Positions 37,062-47,077 are shown, numbered from the stretch's first letter. The stretch is 64,000 bases of DNA from Cellulophaga lytica DSM 7489 (GCF_000190595.1 NC_015167.1:2531501-2595500); one strand, 5' to 3'. Notes: a model not told the origin generated them from the sequence alone. Numbers and translations are program-made.

Positions 37062-38546
37062 TTATGATGCACTAAACGTAGTACCATCTTTACCATCTTT
37101 TAATTGTATACCTATAGCTAATAATTGGTCACGTATTTGGTCTGATAAAGCAAAATCTTTATTGCTACGTGCATCATTACGTAATTGTATTAGCAAGTTT
37201 ACTACTTCTTCTAGTTTTTCTGAGTTGCCATTAGCGTCTTCATTAACGCCAGTAAGTCCTAAAATATCAAAAGCAAAAGTGTTTAGTGTATTTTCTAATA
37301 ACTCTTTGTCTTCTTTGGTGATAGTTTCTTTACCGTCTTTTATAAGGTTAATGTGTTTTACTGCTTCAAATAAATGTGCAATTAAAATTGGCGAGTTAAA
37401 ATCGTCATTCATTGCATCATAACATTTCTGTTGCCAAGCAGCTACATCAAATTCAGTTTTACTGCCAGTCTCTATTGCTTTTAAAGATGTAATAGCCTCC
37501 ATTAGTTTTAGGTATCCTTTTTCAGATGCCAACAAGGCATCATTGCTAAGGTCTAAAATGCTAGTGTAATGTGCTTGCATCATAAAAAAGCGAACCGCAG
37601 ATGGAGAAAAAGCTTTGCTTAAAATATTATTGTCTCCACTAAATATCTCGTTCGGATAAATGTTATTGTCTGTAGATTTAGACATTTTTTTACCGTTAAG
37701 CGTAAGCATATTTGCGTGTAACCAATAGTTTACTGGAGCAGATCCGTTACTAGCTTGTGCTTGTGCAATTTCGCACTCATGATGCGGAAATTTTAAATCC
37801 ATACCACCACCATGTATATCAAAAGTTTCACCTAAATATTTTGTGCTCATTGCTGTACACTCTAAATGCCAACCCGGAAAACCATCTCCCCAAGGAGAAG
37901 GCCAGCGCATAATATGTTCTGGTTCTGCTTTTTTCCAAAGGGCAAAATCTTGTGGATTTTTCTTATCACTTTGCGCTGCCAATTCTCTTGTATTGGCAAT
38001 CATATCTTCTAGTTTTCTACCGCTTAAAATTCCGTAGTCGTTTGTTTTATTAAATTCAACAACATCAAAATATACAGAGCCATTAACCTCATAAGCAAAT
38101 CCTTTTTCAATAATTTCTTTAATAATTTCTATTTGCTCTATAATGTGTCCGGTTGCAGTAGGTTCTATACTAGGAGGTAAAAAATTAAATTTTTGTAATG
38201 TATTGTGAAAATCTACGGTGTAGCGTTGTACTACCTCCATAGGCTCTATTTGCTCTAAACGTGCTTTTTTTGCAATTTTATCTTCTCCTTCGTCTGCATC
38301 ATCAACTAAATGCCCAGCATCTGTTATATTACGTACATAGCGTACTTTATACCCTAAATGCTTAAAGTATCTAAAAATCATATCAAAAGACATAAACGTA
38401 CGGCAATTACCTAAGTGTACATTGCTGTAAACTGTTGGCCCACACACGTACATACCAATGTGCCCATCGTTTATAGGTTTAAACTCTTCTTTTTTTCCAG
38501 AAAGGGAATTGTAAACTTTTATTGTCTGATTTTTATATAGTTGCAT
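37062..38546 (-). CDS. cysS: Cysteinyl-tRNA synthetase
   Basis: CysS charges tRNA-Cys with cysteine. The 494-residue class I synthetase shows [15 protein letters not shown] with the HIGH-like motif HLGN (44-47) and KMSKS (287-291). The zinc ligands that give cysteine selectivity fit Cys35, Cys230, His255 and Glu259. A DALR-type helical domain follows, containing [17 protein letters not shown], and a short C-terminal part completes it. It follows folE by 15 bases and precedes yidD by 11, so the three are probably one transcript. Confidence 0.97.
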   Translation of the reverse strand: MQLYKNQTIKVYNSLSGKKEEFKPINDGHIGMYVCGPTVYSNVHLGNCRTFMSFDMIFRYFKHLGYKVRYVRNITDAGHLVDDADEGEDKIAKKARLEQIEPMEVVQRYTVDFHNTLQKFNFLPPSIEPTATGHIIEQIEIIKEIIEKGFAYEVNGSVYFDVVEFNKTNDYGILSGRKLEDMIANTRELAAQSDKKNPQDFALWKKAEPEHIMRWPSPWGDGFPGWHLECTAMSTKYLGETFDIHGGGMDLKFPHHECEIAQAQASNGSAPVNYWLHANMLTLNGKKMSKSTDNNIYPNEIFSGDNNILSKAFSPSAVRFFMMQAHYTSILDLSNDALLASEKGYLKLMEAITSLKAIETGSKTEFDVAAWQQKCYDAMNDDFNSPILIAHLFEAVKHINLIKDGKETITKEDKELLENTLNTFAFDILGLTGVNEDANGNSEKLEEVVNLLIQLRNDARSNKDFALSDQIRDQLLAIGIQLKDGKDGTTFSAS

Positions 38547-38561
38547 TATGGCTAAAAGGAA

Positions 38562-39242
38562 TTAAAAGTTGGTGTCTAGCTTTATATAATCTAAAAATTC
38601 TTTACGGGTAGCTTGTTCTTTAAATTTACCGCCATACTCTGCAGTAACAGTGCTACTTTGTATATCTCTAATACCTCTAGAGTTTACGCAAAGGTGTTTT
38701 GCATCTATAACGCAAGCTACATCTTCAGTTCCTAAAACCTCTTGTAATTCTCTAACAATTTGTATGTTTAGTCTTTCTTGTACTTGTGGCCTTTTTGCAT
38801 AATAATCTACAATACGGTTCATTTTAGATAAACCAACAACAGTACCATTAGAGATGTAGGCAACGTGTGCAATACCTACTATTGGTAACAGGTGATGTTC
38901 ACAAGTAGAGTAAAGAGTTATGTTTTTTTCTACCAACATTTCTCCGTACTTGTATTTATTATCAAACGAAGAAGATTTTGGTTTTCTTTCAGGGTTTAAT
39001 CCACCAAAAATATCTTTAACAAACATTTTAGCAACACGTTTAGGAGTGTCATTTAAACTGTCGTCTGTTAAGTCCATTCCTAAAGTCGTTAATATATCTC
39101 TAACGCTGGCTTGTATTTTTTCTATCTTTTGGTCGTCATTAAGATCAAAAGCGTCTTCTCTTAAAGGGGTGTCTTCAGCTGCAGATAAATGGTCGTTATC
39201 CATTTCTTCATCAAACCCTTCTATGGTGCTTTCTATTTTCAT
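38562..39242 (-). CDS. folE: GTP cyclohydrolase I
   Basis: FolE converts GTP to dihydroneopterin triphosphate, the first step of folate synthesis. The start is placed at MKIESTIEG (39242), giving 226 residues, because a promoter -7 element lies between it and the longer frame's ATG at 39320. Zinc ligands appear as Cys114 and the His pair in STCEHHLLP, and Cys185 in HLCVNSRGI. The core also shows DTPKRVAKMF and GLSKMNRIVDYYAKRPQVQERL. An acidic N-terminal extension of about 40 residues precedes the core. It heads the minus-strand run with cysS. Confidence 0.95.
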   Translation of the reverse strand: MKIESTIEGFDEEMDNDHLSAAEDTPLREDAFDLNDDQKIEKIQASVRDILTTLGMDLTDDSLNDTPKRVAKMFVKDIFGGLNPERKPKSSSFDNKYKYGEMLVEKNITLYSTCEHHLLPIVGIAHVAYISNGTVVGLSKMNRIVDYYAKRPQVQERLNIQIVRELQEVLGTEDVACVIDAKHLCVNSRGIRDIQSSTVTAEYGGKFKEQATRKEFLDYIKLDTNF

Positions 39243-39265
39243 CAGCCTAAAATTTTTTAGAAATG

Positions 39266-39273
39266 CAAAGATA
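39266..39273 (-). promoter_or_regulatory. Promoter -7 element of folE
   Basis: Minus-strand TATCTTTG matches TAnnTTTG, 23 bases before the chosen folE start. Its position argues against translation from the upstream ATG at 39320. Confidence 0.55.
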
Positions 39274-39379
39274 TACATATTATGGCATTTAATGTTATAG
39301 TTTAAGGTGTTTGACAACATTAATTAGTGCTAAAGTTTGTTAAGGTTTAGTTTTACATATCTCAAACTTTTATCAATTT

Positions 39380-41179
39380 ATGAAAAGGTTTTATGCAATA
39401 GCGTTTTTTTTCTTTACGTTAGGGTTGCTTTCTGCTGGTGCGCAAGTGTCTGCAGATTGTAGCAATGCTATACCTATTTGTAATAATACACCAACCAATG
39501 GAGGTACAGACGGTTATGGCGTAGATGATTTTGGTGGAGCTGCAGAAACTGGTTGTTTAGAGCGTACTTTGTCTGGAGCTATAGAGTCTAACTCTGCTTG
39601 GTATAGATTTAAAACTGGTGAAGCTGGGCAGTTGGGTTTTAATATTAGTTTTGATAGTGCAGAAGATTGGGATTATGCATTGTACAAAGCAAGTGATTGT
39701 GCTAATTTGGGAGACCCTGTACGATGTAATTTTTTTGATAATGGAGATGGAAATTCATTTACCGGAGTGGGAGAAGACCCAACAGGAGCAACAAATGTAC
39801 AGTATGAAGATTGGTTAACAGTTGAAGCTGGTGAAGAATACTACTTATTAATTAATAATTTTAGCAATGTAAATTCAGGTTTTTCAATTCAGTTTTCTGG
39901 GCAAATATTTATAGATTACCCAAATACCGCATTAGATTGTTCTATTATTAACAACTTATTGGGGCCGCCAATTGCGGCATGTGATGGGGATACTGTTAGG
40001 TTAGATGCTGCAACACCAAACACAGCATCATACACTTGGTATAGAGATATTGGTTTAGGGTTTACAGAAATTTTAGGAGAAACAAATGCGTTTTTAGATG
40101 TAACCACAGATGCATTGTATAGAGTAGAAGTAGTTTTAAATACTGCAGATGTTATTATTAGTGATGTACAAGTGGCTTTTTCTACAGCGCCAACCACAAG
40201 CCCAATTACGGATGTTACTTTGTGCCAGGAGGATTTACCCTTTAATTTAACTACTAAAAGCAGTGAAGCATTGGGTGGTCAGTCGGCATCAGATTTTATT
40301 ATTAGCTACCACGCAACCCCTGCAGATGCTATTAATAATTCTTTGAGTTTACCAATGCAATACAGTACTGCTGTTGGTGCAACTACTGTTTATGTTAGAA
40401 CTACATCTGTAAAAAATCCTAAATGTTTTGATGTTTCAGAGGAATTTGAGTTTACAGTGGTAGAAACACCTATTAGTACAATAAATACAGAAGTTTTTTT
40501 GTGTGAAGGTGCAACTTCAGAAACTATAGGAGAAACAAATCCAAATGTAAATTACAGTTACAATTGGCAAAGCGGAGAAACAACACCTACTATACAAGTG
40601 TTTTCTGCAGGAACTTATGTTTTAGATATTAGTAGTGTAGCTTTTGGTGTAACTTGTGTAAATACAATAGTTGTTGAAGTTGTTGTTGGGCAAACACCAT
40701 CTATATCTAATGTGCTAATTGAAGATTTTAATGCTAATAATACCGTAACTGTAGAAACTGATATTGATGGAAATTTTGAATATCAAATTGATACTTTACC
40801 AGTGCAGGATAGTAATGTTTTTACAAATGTTTCTGCTGGTGCTCATACGGTTACCATTATAGATAAAAATGGCTGCGGCTACGCTACAGAAGATATTGTA
40901 GTTGTTGGTTTTGATAATTATTTTACGCCTAACGGAGATGGTATAAACGATACTTGGAAAATAACCGGAATGGAATCTTTACAGCAGCCAGTTGTACATA
41001 TTTTTGATAGATATGGGAAGTTATTAAAAGAATTAAAAGGTCGTGACACTTGGAATGGTACTTACGGAGGAAGATTACTACCAGAGTCTGACTATTGGTT
41101 TAAGCTTAACTACATAAACACAGTAGGGGATAGGGTTACTGCAAAACATATTAGTAGTCATTTTACCTTAAAACGTTAA
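39380..41179 (+). CDS. T9SS type B sorting-domain surface protein (first paralogue)
   Basis: The 599-residue protein has a signal peptide (about 1-21, ending AGAQ) and a C-terminal gliding-motility/CHU_C type B sorting domain starting at FTPNGDGINDTW (515-526), with IFDRYGKLLKEL and the end SHFTLKR. It should be secreted through the type IX system and kept on the surface. Its N-terminal domain (about 25-180) is shared with the next gene: DCxxxIPxC, ETGCLE, SAWYRF, DWDYALYKASDC, and EEYYLLINN. The domain has regularly spaced Cys and probably a beta-sandwich fold. PKD- or Ig-like middle domains follow. The ligand is unknown. Confidence 0.88.
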   Translation: MKRFYAIAFFFFTLGLLSAGAQVSADCSNAIPICNNTPTNGGTDGYGVDDFGGAAETGCLERTLSGAIESNSAWYRFKTGEAGQLGFNISFDSAEDWDYALYKASDCANLGDPVRCNFFDNGDGNSFTGVGEDPTGATNVQYEDWLTVEAGEEYYLLINNFSNVNSGFSIQFSGQIFIDYPNTALDCSIINNLLGPPIAACDGDTVRLDAATPNTASYTWYRDIGLGFTEILGETNAFLDVTTDALYRVEVVLNTADVIISDVQVAFSTAPTTSPITDVTLCQEDLPFNLTTKSSEALGGQSASDFIISYHATPADAINNSLSLPMQYSTAVGATTVYVRTTSVKNPKCFDVSEEFEFTVVETPISTINTEVFLCEGATSETIGETNPNVNYSYNWQSGETTPTIQVFSAGTYVLDISSVAFGVTCVNTIVVEVVVGQTPSISNVLIEDFNANNTVTVETDIDGNFEYQIDTLPVQDSNVFTNVSAGAHTVTIIDKNGCGYATEDIVVVGFDNYFTPNGDGINDTWKITGMESLQQPVVHIFDRYGKLLKELKGRDTWNGTYGGRLLPESDYWFKLNYINTVGDRVTAKHISSHFTLKR

Positions 41180-41207
41180 ATTTTAACTTGAAGTAAAAAT
41201 GGTATTT

Positions 41208-41235
41208 CGTCGATTATGCAAAAAAATATTCGACG
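41208..41235. repeat. Inverted repeat between the two T9SS genes
   Basis: CGTCGA at 41208-41213 and TCGACG at 41230-41235 are exact inverted copies with 16 bases between. GC-rich hexamers stand out in this AT-rich gap and could be an operator half-site pair. No T run follows, so it is not a terminator. Confidence 0.35.
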
Positions 41236-41307
41236 TAATGCAATAAATTTTATTATTTGCCGCTTATAATATGGTTATGTAACATCCCAACCAATGCAAT
41301 ATTTTTT

Positions 41308-42690
41308 ATGCGAGCACAATACAAACTAGTAGTAGGATTTCTTTTTTTTACACTAATTAGCAATGCGCAATTTACCCCAGATTGTAGGTCATCTATACCA
41401 GTGTGCGGTGATGCACCAATTAGCGGTATAGCAGATGGCCGTGGAGATATAGATGATTTTGATCCAGATGTTATACGCCAAACTGGTTGTTTAGAAAAGG
41501 GTAGTAATAGTTCTGCAAATATAGAAAACAACACATCTTGGTATGTTTTTAGAGCTTTAAAAGATGGCACTATTGGGTTTGATATTTCTGCGGATACAGA
41601 TACAGCAGAATGGGATTTTGCCGTATATGGCCCAGATACAGATTGTGCTAGTATAAGTAACGGTACTGCGCAACCAGTACGTTGCAATTATGAAGCTAAC
41701 AATACAGCTTTTACAGGTTTAGGTACCAACCCAGAATCTGGTCAAGAAGGTTTTTCTTTTGTTAAAGGAAGTAAAAATACATACGATGAATTGTTAGATA
41801 TAGCAGAAGGTGAAATTTATTATATTTTAATAAATAACTACAATACTAATTTTGATGGAGATCCAGAACCTTTTACCTTAACTTTTACAGAAGATGTAGA
41901 TGCGTTAGATTGTACGTTTAGAGATGAGTTTTTAGGGTTAGATGTAAATGCCTGTGAGGGAGATCCAGATGTGGTTTTAAATGCTTTTAGGTCTCCGGTA
42001 GGGCCAGATGTTGCAAGTGTTAGGTGGTCTGTAGATTATGATGATGATGGTACTATTGATGATCCAAATTTAGCAACAGGAACAGAATATACGGTTACTA
42101 GCCCAAATACAGGTAGGTATTTTGTAGAGATTACTACAGCTTCTGGAGCTCCGCCTACAGTTACAGATGATATTTTAATAAATTTTCACGCACCTCCAAA
42201 TCCTGCTGATATAGAAATTACAGTTATAGATTATTTAGTAGATAGAAACAAAATAGAAGTTCTTGTTAATGGTACTAGTGAGTATGAATATGCTATTAAT
42301 GGTGGAGAGTTTCAAGATGAAACACTTTTTCATGATGTGCCACCCGGACAAAATACTTTAATTGTAAATGATAAATATGGATGTGGTCAATCTGAAGAAA
42401 TTCCGTTTTTAGTAATTGGCTATCCAAAGTTTTTTACTCCAAATGGAGATGGAGTACATGATGGTTGGAATGTTTTAGGTATTGAAGAGTTAGTAGACGC
42501 CAAAGTTTATATTTACGATAGGTATGGTAAACTTTTAAAACAATTAGGGCCTGGAGTAACTTGGAATGGTATGTTTAATGGTAAAAAAATGCCAGAATCT
42601 GATTATTGGTTTCGTATGGAATATGCAGAGCCAGAGGAAGGTGTAATTGTAGCTAAAACTCTGCAAAACCATTTTACTTTAAAAAGGTGA
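41308..42690 (+). CDS. T9SS type B sorting-domain surface protein (second paralogue)
   Basis: The start at MRAQYKLVV (41308) gives a clean signal peptide ending SNAQ; the longer frame from 41257 does not. The 460-residue product shares the N-terminal Cys-rich domain of its upstream neighbour (DCRSSIPVC, QTGCLEKG, TSWYVFRA, EWDFAVYGPDTDC, EIYYILINNYN). It also has the C-terminal type B sorting domain (FTPNGDGVHDGWNV at about 376, IYDRYGKLLKQL, NHFTLKR at the end). The middle part is shorter, with a DYDDDGTIDDPN segment that could bind calcium. A tandem duplication is the simplest explanation. It ends at a long bidirectional terminator. Confidence 0.88.
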   Translation: MRAQYKLVVGFLFFTLISNAQFTPDCRSSIPVCGDAPISGIADGRGDIDDFDPDVIRQTGCLEKGSNSSANIENNTSWYVFRALKDGTIGFDISADTDTAEWDFAVYGPDTDCASISNGTAQPVRCNYEANNTAFTGLGTNPESGQEGFSFVKGSKNTYDELLDIAEGEIYYILINNYNTNFDGDPEPFTLTFTEDVDALDCTFRDEFLGLDVNACEGDPDVVLNAFRSPVGPDVASVRWSVDYDDDGTIDDPNLATGTEYTVTSPNTGRYFVEITTASGAPPTVTDDILINFHAPPNPADIEITVIDYLVDRNKIEVLVNGTSEYEYAINGGEFQDETLFHDVPPGQNTLIVNDKYGCGQSEEIPFLVIGYPKFFTPNGDGVHDGWNVLGIEELVDAKVYIYDRYGKLLKQLGPGVTWNGMFNGKKMPESDYWFRMEYAEPEEGVIVAKTLQNHFTLKR

Positions 42691-42708
42691 TAAAAAATAA
42701 ATAAATTA

Positions 42709-42751
42709 TATAACTAAAAAAGCAGCCAAATAGGCTGCTTTTTTAGTTATA
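42709..42751. terminator. Long bidirectional terminator after the T9SS pair
   Basis: A perfect 19-bp stem around GCAGCC and GGCTGC with A/T-rich outer arms and an AAATA loop. Runs of A and T make it work in both directions between the convergent T9SS and OmpP1/FadL genes. It is the longest perfect stem I found in the window. Confidence 0.9.
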
Positions 42752-42766
42752 TAATTGTGGTAAACT

Positions 42767-44269
42767 TTAAAAGTTTACAGTGTAACCTATAGTTACATTT
42801 GTGTTTGCTGCATTTACTAAGGCTGGTGTTGTTAAGCCTGCATTAAATAGTTGTTTGTTTACATCTTGCTCTGTTCTATTATAAGCAATATCTAGCCTGT
42901 TAGGGCCAAAAGAGTAGCCAAAACCTAAAGAAAATCCGTTTAAATCACCAATAGTATATTCATCTTCATACGGACTTTGTTCATACCTGTAACCAGCTCT
43001 TAAACTAATATCTTTAATTCTGTACTCACCACCAAGTCTAACTGTAGAAACAGTTCCTAACTCATTAGATATCTCATTATTAGCAGCGGCAAAACCAGGA
43101 TCGTTAGTAGGTTTAATTTCAGCCTGACTCATATCTTGAAAGCCGTAGTCTAAACTCAATAAACCATCTTTTCCAAATACCACAGCTAAACTACCAGTAA
43201 CTTTACTAGGTGTTTTTATAGTGTATCTTTCATATACATTTATAATGTCAAAATTTATATAGTTTATGTCATCATCAGCCAAATCAGAAGAAATTCTTTG
43301 TGATGTATCATCTGTTAATCTGTACCAAGTAGGAGACTCATAACTGGCACCAACTCTTACCATATCGTTTAACTTAGCAATAGCGCCCAATGCAAATGAA
43401 AATCCATTACCTTCTGTATGTAAATAATTGTCAAAAGTAGTTCTGGTTATGTCTGTACCTACAGTGTAACCAGTTTCTGTAAACTCTGTGTACTTGTCAT
43501 AGTTTATGCTATGAAAATTTAAAGATGCACCTAAATATAAATTGTCTTGGTATTGGGTGGCAAAATCTAAAATAAATTTACTGTTATATCCTGTAGTATT
43601 TTCAAAATAGTCTTGATTAACAGTATTGTAAGTTGCATTGCTTACATAGTCTATGTTATTGTCGTTAGCCTCATCTACAGGGTCTATAATGCCTCCGTAG
43701 TAACCTAAAAATGCTTGCTGATCTACAAAACCTAAGTTTCTTCCAATATCTAAATAAGCTTCTTCTAGGTATTCTCCGTCTCTTTTAAGTAAAGGTCCAA
43801 AGGGCACACCATTAGCGTAGCTTAAAAAATACTGATCTATACCTTGGTTGCTAACACCAGATATAGAAAAATTATTATCAAAATTCTGAACCAAATCATA
43901 ATTTGCAGCAATGGCAATTTTTTTCCAATCAGAGTTGTTAGACTTAAAAACTAATACACCACCAATTTGATTAATTTCTAGGTCGTTTCTTGTAGCCTCT
44001 CTGTTGGTTCTAAAATAATTTGCATCATTACTTTTATTGTAATTAGATAGCGTTGCAGAAAATAAATGATTGTTAAAAACTGCGGCACCAGCAGGATTTG
44101 TGTTTAGAGCAGATAAATCTCCACCTAAAGCTCCAAAAGCACCACTCATACCTTGGTAGCGTGCTGTACCAATAAGGTTTTGTTGGTTGTACTGTAGTAC
44201 ATCGTTTATATTTTGTGCACTAGCAATAGTACATACCAAGCCAAACGCTAAGGCGATATAATTTTTCAT
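42767..44269 (-). CDS. OmpP1/FadL/TodX-family outer-membrane protein
   Basis: The 500-residue protein has a signal peptide (about 1-18, ending ASAQ) and the family's N-terminal hatch sequence: GTARYQGMSGAFGALGGDLSALNTNPAGAAVF (within 36-66), where the NPAG motif is characteristic. Amphipathic strands then continue to a C-terminal NVTIGYTVNF. FadL-type proteins pass hydrophobic compounds such as fatty acids or aromatics across the outer membrane by diffusion; the substrate here is unknown. It lies 43 bases downstream of the interrupted lipoprotein gene on the same strand and may share its transcript. Confidence 0.88.
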   Translation of the reverse strand: MKNYIALAFGLVCTIASAQNINDVLQYNQQNLIGTARYQGMSGAFGALGGDLSALNTNPAGAAVFNNHLFSATLSNYNKSNDANYFRTNREATRNDLEINQIGGVLVFKSNNSDWKKIAIAANYDLVQNFDNNFSISGVSNQGIDQYFLSYANGVPFGPLLKRDGEYLEEAYLDIGRNLGFVDQQAFLGYYGGIIDPVDEANDNNIDYVSNATYNTVNQDYFENTTGYNSKFILDFATQYQDNLYLGASLNFHSINYDKYTEFTETGYTVGTDITRTTFDNYLHTEGNGFSFALGAIAKLNDMVRVGASYESPTWYRLTDDTSQRISSDLADDDINYINFDIINVYERYTIKTPSKVTGSLAVVFGKDGLLSLDYGFQDMSQAEIKPTNDPGFAAANNEISNELGTVSTVRLGGEYRIKDISLRAGYRYEQSPYEDEYTIGDLNGFSLGFGYSFGPNRLDIAYNRTEQDVNKQLFNAGLTTPALVNAANTNVTIGYTVNF

Positions 44270-44312
44270 CCTTTGAGTTTTATAATTAGTTTTTGTTTAA
44301 AAATGTATGTGA

Positions 44313-45500
44313 TTATCTACCTCTACCTGAAGATCTACTGCTAGATGATCTACCACCACCTGAAGAGGACCTTCCGCTAGATGAAGACCTACTGCTAGAA
44401 GAGCTTCTTGCAGAAGATGATCTAGAAGAACTACTACTTCTTGTGGTTGTTCCGGAGCTTCTAGAGCTGCTTCCAGAGCTTCTGTATGTTCCAGAACTTC
44501 TTGATGAAGAAGATGGTCTTGTGTATGTAGAGCTAGATTTAGAAGACCTTGTGGTTCTAGTAGTTGTAGGTCTGCTAGAACTACTATTGCTGCTTCTACT
44601 GTATGTATTACCTCTATTATATGTATTGCTTCTAGATGTGCTGTACCTAGGTTGTGTTCTTGTGGTACGACTTGTTCTGTATGTTCTATTACGGTTTACT
44701 CCATCTACATTAACACTATTAGACCTGTAGCTGTTGTTGCTTCTGTATGATGTTGCAGATTTCCCAGATCTGTAATTTAAATTAGATCTAGATACACCTG
44801 TGTTTAGATTAGACCTGCTAGAACGTGAATATGCATTTCTATTGTTGGCATATATAACATTGTCATAACGTCCTCTTCTGCTGTTATTGTAAGCATAAGA
44901 GTTTCTTCCGTAATTATTATAGTATCTGTTGTAGTAAGGATTGTTAAATCTTCTGTTATAGTAAGGATTTCCCCATCCGTAGCCATAACCAAATCCACCC
45001 CAGCCCCATCCAAAGCTGTTGTAACCTCTATATCTCCAATTGTTCCATCCCCAATATGGACTTCCCCAGCTGTTATAAAAGCCAAATCCGCCATATCCGT
45101 ATCCCCAAGGATCATAAAAACCTCCGTAGTTTGCCCATCCGTTGTCATGAATATTAATGCTAACCTGTGTTGCATTGTCTCCCCAACCTGGGTTTCCGTT
45201 GTAGTTATTTGCTATTTCATCATCTTGCACATCACTGTAATACTCATCTACATCAGTAAAAACCTCTCCGTCTAAAATAGCGCTATACTCATTGGCTTGT
45301 TGTCCAAAAAAGTCTTGGTATTCACTATTGTTATTGTCAGGAGCTTGCTCTACCGTTTATGTTGTGTTAGAGGAGTATATGCCGTCATTGTCATAATAAG
45401 AAGCTTCTTGGTAAGAACCACAAGAAACAATTAATGAGCCAACTACGATGCCAAAAGCAACTTTTTTTATTTTCTGGATGGATTGGGAATGTATCATCAT
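44313..45500 (-). pseudogene. Gly/Tyr/Trp- then Arg/Ser-rich lipoprotein, interrupted by an in-frame TAA
   Basis: One continuous minus-strand frame runs from ATG at 45498-45500 to the stop at 44313, 395 codons, broken only by a TAA at 45357-45359 (codon 48). Before the stop there is a normal lipoprotein signal (GSLIVSC-GSYQEA). After it the frame continues as TVEQAPDNNNSEYQDFFGQQ, an acidic stretch, then about 90 residues rich in Gly, Tyr, Trp and Asn (GFGYGYGWGNPYYNRR), then about 180 residues dominated by Arg, Ser and Thr. The first ATG after the stop (45230) has no signal peptide, so separate translation there would not restore export. A single base change, read-through or a sequencing error could each explain the stop. 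Confidence 0.75.
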
Positions 45501-45598
45501 ATTAAATTTAATTGTTGTACAATGTAAAAATAGTTAGTTTTGTCGAACTATAATTTATTTATTGATAAAAACACAATATTTGTGCCAAACTACTAATA

Positions 45599-47077
45599 AT
45601 GAGCAAGAAGTTAACTAAAAGAGCCGAAGATTATTCCAAATGGTATAATGAACTAGTTGTAAAAGCAGATCTTGCTGAAAATTCTGCAGTTCGTGGATGT
45701 ATGGTTATTAAACCATACGGATATGCTATATGGGAAAAAATGCAAGCAGAGCTAGATAGAATGTTTAAAGAAACAGGTCATGAAAATGCATACTTTCCTT
45801 TATTTGTTCCTAAGAGTTTGTTTGAAGCCGAAGAAAAAAATGCAGAAGGTTTTGCTAAAGAATGCGCTGTTGTTACACACTACAGATTGCAAAATGATCC
45901 TGATAAACCAGGTAAATTAAGAGTAGACCCTAATGCTAAGTTAGAGGAGGAGTTAGTAGTGCGCCCAACTAGTGAAGCTATTATTTGGAATACTTATAAA
46001 GGTTGGATACAGTCTTACAGAGATTTACCATTATTAATAAACCAATGGGCCAATGTTGTACGTTGGGAAATGAGAACAAGATTATTTTTACGTACTGCAG
46101 AATTTTTATGGCAAGAGGGCCATACGGCACACGCTACAGAAAATGAAGCTATAGCAGAAGCAGAACAAATGATGGATGTGTATGCAGATTTTGCAGAAGA
46201 CTTTATGGCAGTACCTGTTGTAAAAGGATTAAAAACACCAAGTGAGCGTTTTGCAGGAGCAGTAGAAACTTATTGTATAGAGGCTTTAATGCAAGATGGT
46301 AAAGCATTACAAGCAGGTACATCTCACTTTTTAGGTCAGAACTTTGCTAAAGCTTTTGATGTTAAATTTGCTTCTAAAGAAGGAAAGCAAGAACACGTTT
46401 GGGCAACTTCTTGGGGAGTGTCTACACGCTTAATGGGAGCATTAATTATGACTCATAGTGATGATAACGGATTGGTTTTGCCTCCTAAATTAGCGCCAAT
46501 ACAGGTTGTAATTGTTCCTATATATAAAGGAGATGAGCAATTAGATGCTATTTCTGAAAAAGTAAACCCGTTAGTTAAAGAGCTAAGAGCTAAAGGTATT
46601 TCTGTTAAATTTGATAATAGAGATACACATAAGCCAGGATTTAAATTTAACGAGTACGAGCTTAAAGGGGTTCCTGTGCGTATTGCAATAGGTAAAAGAG
46701 ATTTGGAAAATGGCACCTATGAGGTAGCACGTAGAGATACTTTAGAAAAAGAAATTGTAAATGCAGATGATGTTATTGGTAAAATTGAGTTTTTATTGGA
46801 TGATATTCAGAAAAACATTTACAAAAAAGCTGCAGACTACAGAGCCAATCATATTACAGAAGTAAACTCTTATGATGAGTTTAAAGATGTTTTAGAAAAT
46901 AAAGGCGGATTTATATCTGCACATTGGGACGGTACTGAAGAAACCGAAGAAAAGATTAAGAATGAAACAAAAGCAACTATTAGATGTATTCCTATGGATG
47001 CTAAAGAAGAAAATGGTAGTTGTATTATAACAGGTAAACCCTCTAAAAACAGGGTGTTATTTGCAAAAGCATATTAA
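45599..47077 (+). CDS. proS: Prolyl-tRNA synthetase (archaeal/eukaryotic-type)
   Basis: ProS charges tRNA-Pro with proline. The 492-residue class IIa synthetase is of the short archaeal/eukaryotic type, without the editing insertion of the long bacterial enzyme. It shows [23 protein letters not shown] at the front, motif 2 around [31 protein letters not shown], and motif 3 with [25 protein letters not shown]. An anticodon-binding domain ([11 protein letters not shown] onwards) and the type-specific C-terminal domain follow; that tail retains isolated Cys residues, ending in FAKAY. It is followed by the tRNA-Glu genes. Confidence 0.96.
   Translation: MSKKLTKRAEDYSKWYNELVVKADLAENSAVRGCMVIKPYGYAIWEKMQAELDRMFKETGHENAYFPLFVPKSLFEAEEKNAEGFAKECAVVTHYRLQNDPDKPGKLRVDPNAKLEEELVVRPTSEAIIWNTYKGWIQSYRDLPLLINQWANVVRWEMRTRLFLRTAEFLWQEGHTAHATENEAIAEAEQMMDVYADFAEDFMAVPVVKGLKTPSERFAGAVETYCIEALMQDGKALQAGTSHFLGQNFAKAFDVKFASKEGKQEHVWATSWGVSTRLMGALIMTHSDDNGLVLPPKLAPIQVVIVPIYKGDEQLDAISEKVNPLVKELRAKGISVKFDNRDTHKPGFKFNEYELKGVPVRIAIGKRDLENGTYEVARRDTLEKEIVNADDVIGKIEFLLDDIQKNIYKKAADYRANHITEVNSYDEFKDVLENKGGFISAHWDGTEETEEKIKNETKATIRCIPMDAKEENGSCIITGKPSKNRVLFAKAY

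Noticed and set aside
44293-44730. 145-residue plus-strand frame made almost only of Leu, Glu, Asp, Pro and Val
   Set aside because: It is the complement of the Arg/Ser repeat region on the minus strand; its composition follows from that repeat, and it has no signal or conserved motif.
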